Source of the DNA: Undaria pinnatifida | Lineage: Eukaryota > Sar > Phaeophyceae > Laminariales > Alariaceae | DNA length: 64,000 nt | Assembly (NCBI GenBank): GCA_012845835.1 | Contig: JABAKD010000021.1 | Coordinates: 9,094,006 to 9,158,005 of the forward strand | Reading direction: 5' to 3' | Part shown: one piece after another, positions 57,858-64,000 of the stretch | Layout: every line of letters starts with the position of its first letter | How positions within the stretch are numbered: position 1 is the stretch's first letter | Position numbers and translations under genes: made by a program | The notes under the pieces: generated by a model | Databases searched by the model: none | Told to the model about the DNA's origin: nothing | What the model saw: the letters and a program-made list of their open reading frames with translations, nothing else

Positions 57858-58783
57858 TTAGGTGGAGCGGTCCTGATCCTTGGTCAAGAGGGCGAAGTCG
57901 GTGCCGAGGGGGCTTGACACGCGGTAGTCCTGGACAGTTCCACGGATGTCCCCATACCCCTGCATAATCTTGCGTCCATCCTCGTCCAGAACCGGGCGGG
58001 CCGTCTCTCCCAAAATGCCGGTAAGTGAAGCGCTGTCCAGAGAAAGACCGTCAAGACCTACGTCCATCTGCCAGAACTCCAAGTCGGGGAGGACACGACC
58101 ATCCCAGTCAAGCTCCCCATTTCCTTGGAAGTTTGTGCCGACGTTTAGTCTCACCGTGACAGAGGAAGTAATGGTTTTGAAGACGGAGTAGTTGGACTGC
58201 ACGTCGGAGAGGTTGTTCTGCCCGATGTACTGCGCACACCAGTCGGGGGCGGCCATGTGGTCAAAACGAAGGATCCAGTTTTCAAAGCTCTCCTCAACGA
58301 CCAACTCTCGTTGGCCGTGCAGCATCTCGTCGTACATGCGAGCCCATATCTTGTCCCCTCCGAACTGCCGACACTCCACCGGTAAATTGGACGCGGACAT
58401 AGTAATGCCGTCGGTCACGTACTCGTCTCTGGAGAACCGAAGCAGGCCGTCTACCTCCTCGCCGTCGACAACAGCGCGGAGCCCGCCATTGGAAAGGCAG
58501 GTGGACATGTCGGGGGGGCAGCCGGCGGTGTTTACATCATACGGGTTTGTCACCTCGATAACGAGTGAGTGACCCTCTGAAATGACGCTAACGCCCGTGA
58601 TGAGCTGGCGGTCGGGAAACTCCTCGGGTAGAGGAGCGTTCAGTCTGACGTTGATGTTGATGCTGTCGGTGTCATTGGAAACCATGCAGTACCAGCTATT
58701 GTCCACACCGGACCAATCAATGTGCTGGCCGCGGAGGCCTTGCATGTGTGGGTCGCCGCACACGCTGGTGCCAGGGTCACACG
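57858..58783 (-). CDS. GDPH-motif (von Willebrand D-like) protein, 3' exon
   Basis: An uninterrupted minus-strand frame of about 308 codons ends at 57,858. It begins CDPGTSVCGDPHMQGLRGQ, the G-D-P-H start of vWD-like domains, then HIDWSGVDNSWYCMVS, a beta-rich domain with INVRLNAPLPEEF, HSLVIEVTNPYD, CPPDMSTCLSNGGLRAVVDG, and later WILRFDHMAAPDWCAQYIG and VRLNVGTNFQGNGELDWDG. Similar GDPH proteins in stramenopiles are secreted or wall-associated. The function is unknown. No ATG precedes the GDPH motif in frame; a stop lies just upstream and ATGCAG is a good acceptor at 58,784, so at least one 5' exon, presumably with the signal peptide, is missing. Frame, composition and cysteine pattern look coding. 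Confidence 0.7.
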
Positions 58784-59260
58784 CTGCATAGTTTGTTTTT
58801 GCGGCGGGGTATCATAGCGGATGACGAGAACGGTGTATGTAAAAACACGGTTTGACGAATGCACGAAGAGTTTCCACCTCTGGGGAACAGTTCATCCGCA
58901 CGCCGTTTGAACACTTACCGGTCATCAACCAATACTAAGCGACACACATGCTACGATGGGTGTATCAATGTTTGGGACAACGTATTTCAGGCCACCGGGT
59001 TACTGGAATGTGGGGAGATGTGCATAATACCGTTCGAACACTTTTTTTCGTTTCAAAGCTGCGTTCATTTTCTATGCGCGTTCTCAAGGCGTTGCCCTTC
59101 CGCACTTTTTCCGTATCGGGTTTTGTGTGGGGCCTCAGGAAATGCAGTCGCCACCCCTCTCATAGCATAGGTTGTCATAAACGTTAGATTCTTTCCGAAC
59201 GTCCCGTGCAAGGATATATTTGTCTGCCAACGTGAGAAGACAACGTAACAGACGAAGTGG
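58784..59260. other. Upstream of the GDPH exon; no exon identified
   Basis: If the GDPH gene has 5' exons they should lie here or further right on the minus strand. No signal-peptide-like frame joined to a GT donor was convincing. Confidence 0.3.
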
Positions 59261-59702
59261 GGTTTATTGTGTTTGATAGAAAGAATGAAGCACATCTGGG
59301 TCAGGCATCGGGATCGTATCAAATTGTGGAAAAAGCAAACGATTTTACCTCAATACCAGTGTCGGATGCAGCTCGTCGCGTGCAAGCTGATAAGGGCGCG
59401 CCCTGAGCGCAACTGAGTCAGGGCTCTTGCATATAACGTGGGAGAATATGACGAAGCTTCGAGATTGGCCATCCATGCTAGGCATTTGAGTATGTACAAT
59501 GCTTGGTTACGGAGACGACTGTAGGCAGTGTTAATTAGGTACCCGGCTGGTATCATGTTCGGGAGATATACGGTATATATGTAGGCGAGATACGAAGAAG
59601 ATTGCAGGAGGCTGCAATGAGTGCATATGACCAAGACGAGAAATTTCGCTCTACAGCACTGAAAACGGTAACAACGGCGCATTTCGAAAAATACAATAAA
59701 CC
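59261..59702 (+). mobile_element. Short inverted-end element related to the recombinase element
   Basis: A block of 442 bp starts GGTTTATTG (59,261) and ends CAATAAACC (59,694-59,702), a perfect 9-base inverted pair. Its left about 80 bases and right about 200 bases resemble the ends of the 2.36-kb tyrosine-recombinase element at 38.9-41.2 kb. It has no ORF of its own. It could be a deletion derivative moved by the recombinase, or a solo terminal repeat. The left match is weaker than the right. Confidence 0.5.
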
Positions 59703-61426
59703 AACTTGGTGTCGCTAGTTTGTTGACCATTCCGTCCTCGGTAGAGTAGGCGTTTCCCACATCTCTGTCCATTGGAGGAAAAATGGCACGATTTGTGAAC
59801 AGGGAGAGTCTAGTGATGGTGCTGTTGATGCTGGGCTATGTGCGGCCGCGTTACACATATTTATCCCATATTTCGTCCTGAGTTGGCACGGGAAGATTTT
59901 TGGCTAGTTTGTTCTGGCGGCCTTCATTGAACGGATTCTGTCTCGAAAAAAACCCGGACGACGTACATACGGCAGGCCCATATGAAAACATATGAAATAG
60001 TTCAGGGCAACACAGGAGGGCTCAAAAGCCCCGTTTCTTGCAGTTGTAATATTCCCAACCCTTCTGATATAAGAGTGTTGGCCGTGAGACATGAAGAAGC
60101 ACAACAGACGCATGACACGTCGTACATACATTGACGCCGGACAGCACACGGTGCATGTTCAGGCGACGTGCCCTGTTATTCTGCCTTTCCATCCTTACCC
60201 TACGTCCTGTGTTTGCGACGTTTTCTGCGTGAGTTCTCATACTAGAGACGTAGAAACAAGAACACCCGTTGCTACACGCCCACGGTGGTAGCCGGTTCCT
60301 AAAACGACAGAAACTCGGAAAACTTACCATTGCAAATGTAACCCTTGGCTCCAGGCTCACAAGTTTGACCAGCTGCGCACATAACCGCGGTGGCCGGGGT
60401 ACATTCTGTTTTTTAAATTTCCGCGTGCGGCAGAGAACGGAGAGAACGACGGAGCATTCAGATAGCGGGCGACATTCGGGGATGTTATCGGGTACGTCGG
60501 CGACATCAACCAAGCCGGGCACTTATCTGGGGACATCCATCGACGTCAAAACATATTTCCCCAACTGATCGATTTTTCCGGTACACCGTGCGGAACGTCA
60601 TTCAAACGTGCCACAGAGGAATCCGTGTACGAGACTTGGGACATCCGTCGACGTGGCGAAATCGCTTAACTGATAGAAAATTCCAGTACACTGTGCGGTA
60701 AGTTTTTGACTCTCGTTCGACGCATAGGCTCCAAAACATTGACCCAGGGTGCCCCGTGCCGTCTTTCTAATACAAGGGCATGCCGTCGATGACAATGGTA
60801 GTCGCCAATCTGTATGCCCGGCGTAGGGTGTCTCACGGGGAGATTGCTCTCGGTTCCCGACGAGGGACCATCAGGCAGAAAAAAAGATTAGAAGATAGAA
60901 TATATAAATATAAAGTACTGGAGGCCCAGAGGCCTCTCTGAACATGCACACCCGAAGATACCAAAATAGATTGAACTGAGTAACAACAGTAGTGCTAGTA
61001 CACTGCGCCAAAGAGGGCTCAACTAAAACTTACAGAAGATTGGGATATCAATTGTAATGTTGTACCATCTCCGTAAGTTCTATGCAGACATACACATCAT
61101 GCACATCAGACTTGTCGAAAAGCATAAACCGACATTCCCCCTGCCTGCGTGCACGTCATAATAACGCTGAACCAAAGCGCACCATACAGAACCTTGCTTG
61201 TTCAAACAACGTACATGACTCAAATTTTAAATGTCAATTTCAACCCAATACTAACTCTGCTCCAAAAACCCGAATATTGATATCCAACGCCGTAGCTAGC
61301 GGAATTAGACCGCAGTAATCGTTGCGAAAAGCGCTGAAAGTAATATGGACGATCAAGGGTGCAGTAGGACTAGTCTGTGTAAGACCAAAAAGGAAAACTC
61401 TCGATTGTTATTACCACAAAAAATAT
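59703..61426. other. No recognisable gene
   Basis: Open frames of up to 166 codons (60,022-60,522 minus) without motif. Contains a 108-bp-period duplication at 60,531-60,701. Confidence 0.35.
60531..60701. repeat. Two-copy tandem repeat, period 108 bp
   Basis: GGACATCCATCGACGTC...AACTGATCGA.TTTTCCGGTACACCGTGCGG at 60,531-60,592 is matched by GGACATCCGTCGACGTG...AACTGATAGA.AATTCCAGTACACTGTGCGG at 60,639-60,699. The spacer between them is less similar. Confidence 0.75.
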
Positions 61427-61831
61427 TTATAGTTTCCACGCACAAATTGACCTGCCCCACCCGTCCCCTCCCCCCTCCCCCACTCCCGCCCCCCTTTTGA
61501 TCAAAATCAGGCCCCCTCGTCCTTAACAATCCGCCCTCCCCTGACCGGATGTTCGACTCACAGGATTCACTTGATAAACTGATGCATTTCTTTCCACAGC
61601 TGTCAGATTTTGTGTCCCTCAAAAACGGGTTTTTTAGTTTCCGCGCACACACTGCCTAAATCACCCTGTTGACCCTGATAGCTACACTGTAGTTGTAAGG
61701 GGAGTCGCCGACCTATATCTTTAATGAGGACACACAACCCGTAATACGCGCGATCGGGGGATCACACACAGCTTGCAAATATGAGTTTCGACAAATAATC
61801 GATCCCACAGCTTGAGTGTATTTTAATTTTT
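61427..61831 (-). repeat. PG dispersed repeat, copy 3
   Basis: Close match along its full length to 7,316-7,729, same orientation, with the C tract intact and no array amplification. It differs by scattered substitutions (for example GATCGGGGGATC against GATCGGAGTATC) and small indels. This defines the unit of about 405-415 bp. Confidence 0.85.
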
Positions 61832-62160
61832 CAAATATATTTACTGTGAGATTATCACAAAATCACTTTTTTTTACCTCAAATAATTTATTGCTGAAATC
61901 AAGATGAAAATACCCGGTATGAAATGCAGAATATTATCGAAGTATTAGAAATTATAGGTTTTGTACGTACGTAATAAGTTTGACCAATCAGATCAATGCG
62001 GTAATTCATGGTCGTATTAGCGATAGCATTGGGCACACCTGGCCTTGCTGTGTAGGCGACGACCTGCACGCGGAGCGCGTAGAGGAGCAGAGTCAGAGCT
62101 TACAGGTCCAAGGTGTGATACAGACTAGTTTAAGTTCTAGTTTTAGGCTAGTTTAAGTTC
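61832..62160. other. No gene; possible leader of the retroelement
   Basis: AT-rich text, then a duplicated TAGTTTAAGTTC (62,129 and 62,149) immediately before the Gag-like ORF. This may be the untranslated leader of that element. Confidence 0.3.
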
Positions 62161-63800
62161 GTGCACTCCCCGACGATGGAGGAGTGCAAGTCACCGGAGG
62201 CTGAAGCTCTCGTGGCTGCTGCTGTACGCGGTCCTAATCAGGCCGCCTCGGCTGCTGCTCGAGTCGAGGCTCATGCTGCTGTCGACGCTGTGCAAGCTGG
62301 GGTCGACAAACGCCGTGCCGAAGCTCTAGCTGCTGTGCAAGCTGAGTCCGAAGGTCGCCCTGCCGCAGCTGCTTCATCTGCTGCTACTGCTGCGTCTGCC
62401 ACCGCGGCACCATCTTAGCTCAGCCCCAGTCCCGCTGTGTCCGAGGCTGCGGGGGTAATATAGGCTGAAGTGCTGCGCTGGCAAGGGCAGGTGTCTGGCG
62501 AGTTTGCTCGGATACACGGAGATGTGTTCCGCCTCAAGTCGACGATGGATCAACTGCTGGCCTCCTTTAAAACCCTGCAGGATGCGGCGGCTGGTGGCGC
62601 GTCTAAAATCGGGCACATCGAGGCCATGCTCCAGCAGTTCATAGACAACTTTTCCGATCAGCAGCCGGCCCCGCGGGACAGTGGGGACGCGAGGGAGCGC
62701 CACGTCTAAAGGTCGCAGTTAACTGACGACACTGCGCTATGGAAAAATATGGCGTCCAGAAAACATTGGGTGCTCCGCGGGCGCATACCTCCCAACATTG
62801 GCGACTCGGCAGCGGATATCCAGTCCTTCGTAGGCGAGGACGTCAACGTCACGACGTCAGTGGCTACCCAGCTCCGCGCGATAAGTGACTTTGACGTTCG
62901 TGCGTACGGGCCGCGCGCGGAAGAGATGGTCGAACACCTGCTCATGGTCGCTGACCGCCTCGATTTCTTGCGCCAGGCTCTTGTGGCGGTCCTGTCTGGT
63001 GGGTTTTCCCTCGACAGCGACGGCGACCGCCATTGCCGGGAGAGGGTGGCAACGATCGATGCCGCCTTCACGACAGCGTTTGCCGACTTACGCCGGCACA
63101 CCCAAGCAAAACCAAGCAACCAGCAATATTATCCTGCTCTCTGGCTCCGCGGCGCGGGCTGTCATGAGCAAGATGGTAAACGACAATCTTCGTCTCCAAC
63201 TGCAAATTCTTGCATTCGGCCCCCCCGGCCGACGCCACTTCACCTGATGCTTTTCGCGACAGTGGCAGTTCGGCGGCGCCGGCTGGTGGGTCGCGGGCCT
63301 TGGTGCTGCGCTCAGAGCCCCGCGGTGGGTCCGGGGGTGGTAGTGGCGGCGCTGGTTCTGGATGAGGACACGGTCCCTTCCTGTCGGTTGGGCCAACACC
63401 TGGGGGGGCGGCTGCTGAGCTTGCCGTTGGTAGAGCGGTGACGGCGCCGGGGGCCACCGGGGGAGCGGGTGCCCGGCCGGCCACCCAAGGTGTAGGAGGG
63501 GGGCTGCGTGGGCGTGCGTTGGTAGCTTGGGCTGGCGATGGGGGTGTGGGGCGTGCTCTCGTGTCGGTGGCTCCGGGCTCGGTCCCCTTCGGCGAGAAAG
63601 GTACGGTTTCTTGTGTGCGTTTGAGCGAGTTGCCGGCTTACTTGCTGCGTGTACAAGGGGCGTTTGATGGCGTTCGTTCGGGTGCCTTGAGATTCGTTGC
63701 GGTCGACCCTTGGTGGGATGCTCGGGCGGTTGTGATGCAGGCAATGGCCGAGCAAGGCTCCGCGAGCCTCGGTCATCTCGCCTCGGTAAACTCCCCCCTC
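62161..63800 (+). pseudogene. Retroelement Gag-like ORF with in-frame stops
   Basis: One plus frame runs from 62,161 to about 63,120 with stops at 62,416, 62,461 and 62,707. An Ala/Glu-rich coiled-coil start (SAAARVEAHAAVDAVQAGVD) leads to EVLRWQGQVSGEFARIHGDV and HIEAMLQQFIDNFSDQ, then GRIPPNIGDSAADIQSFVGE and YGPRAEEMVEHLLMVADRLD. It shifts frame near 63,120 to SAARAVMSKMVNDNLRLQLQ, then shifts again to a Gly-rich tail (63,250-63,560). GC content is much higher than the surroundings. The layout resembles Gag of DIRS/Ngaro-type elements, supported by the RT piece that follows. I cannot name the family firmly. Confidence 0.55.
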
Positions 63801-64000
63801 TTGAGACAGTGTCAGCGCCCTCGTCTCGTACATCTGCTTCAGCGAGGCAGGTGTCGCATCTCGTTGGCTTCCTTACACATGTCTCCTTTGCTGTGCTTTC
63901 GGGGCGGTTTTTCGTGAAACGTCTGTTGGCTTCGGTGGGTATGCCGCGCATATCTGCCGGATCAGATTTCAGCTTTCAAGGCGCAGATGTTTCCCAAAAA
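63788..64000 (+). pseudogene. C-terminal RT / RNase H junction, DIRS/Ngaro-like, cut by window end
   Basis: The frame reads SASARQVSHLVGFLTHVSFA followed by VLSGRFFVKRLLASVGMPRI. This matches the L.G.L.h...v..GR.FhrRLL signature between the RT thumb and RNase H of DIRS-like and related elements. The RT palm with its catalytic Asp pair is absent, although it should lie to the left, so a deletion joins Gag-like sequence to this segment. The element continues beyond the window, where RNase H and a tyrosine recombinase would be expected. Confidence 0.6.

Overview
The window looks like nuclear DNA from a stramenopile alga, most likely a brown alga (Phaeophyceae) or close relative. Three observations support this. 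There is an intact ORF made of ten EsV-1-7 cysteine/histidine repeats, a domain best known from brown algae and their phaeoviruses. There is a GDPH/von Willebrand D-like extracellular protein of a kind seen in stramenopiles. There are decayed Ty1/copia, Ty3/gypsy-like and tyrosine-recombinase retroelements, plus a short TTAGGG tract. Nothing suggests a prokaryote: no operons, ribosome binding sites or dense coding. The species assignment is inference.

The window is gene-poor and repeat-dominated. From 0 to 11 kb it holds an old tandem duplication, a 1.3-kb degenerate minisatellite built on GAAGCTTCC, an interstitial telomere-like tract, a tRNA-derived SINE-like head, and one copy of a roughly 410-bp dispersed repeat called PG here. 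The best gene is the EsV-1-7 protein at 11.3-12.5 kb. From 15.5 to 36.4 kb the sequence is almost entirely degenerate tandem repeats. These comprise a TATCACCC/poly-G array (15.5-17.9), long purine-rich repeats (18.5-25.1), minisatellites (25.7-28.7), and a poly-G array seeded by PG copies (30.9-36.4).

From 38.7 to 53.8 kb lies a retroelement nest. A decayed tyrosine-recombinase element (38.9-41.2) is followed by remnants of a Ty3/gypsy-like element on the minus strand: pol at 41.8-42.9 and gag at 52.2-53.7. Between those two pieces sits an LTR element with no detectable pol (42.97-52.07, called B here). Inside B sits a younger, nearly full-length copia element (44.92-50.58) with very similar LTRs but broken ORFs. 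LTR similarity gives the same order as the nesting: B is older and copia younger.

The last 10 kb carries the GDPH-domain exon on the minus strand (57.9-58.8). A 442-bp element at 59.3-59.7 resembles the ends of the tyrosine-recombinase element and may be a non-autonomous derivative. A further PG copy lies at 61.4-61.8. The window ends in a decayed Gag-like ORF and a C-terminal reverse-transcriptase remnant of a DIRS/Ngaro-like type. Only the EsV-1-7 gene and the GDPH exon look like host genes under constraint. All repeat comparisons were made by eye, so boundaries are approximate.
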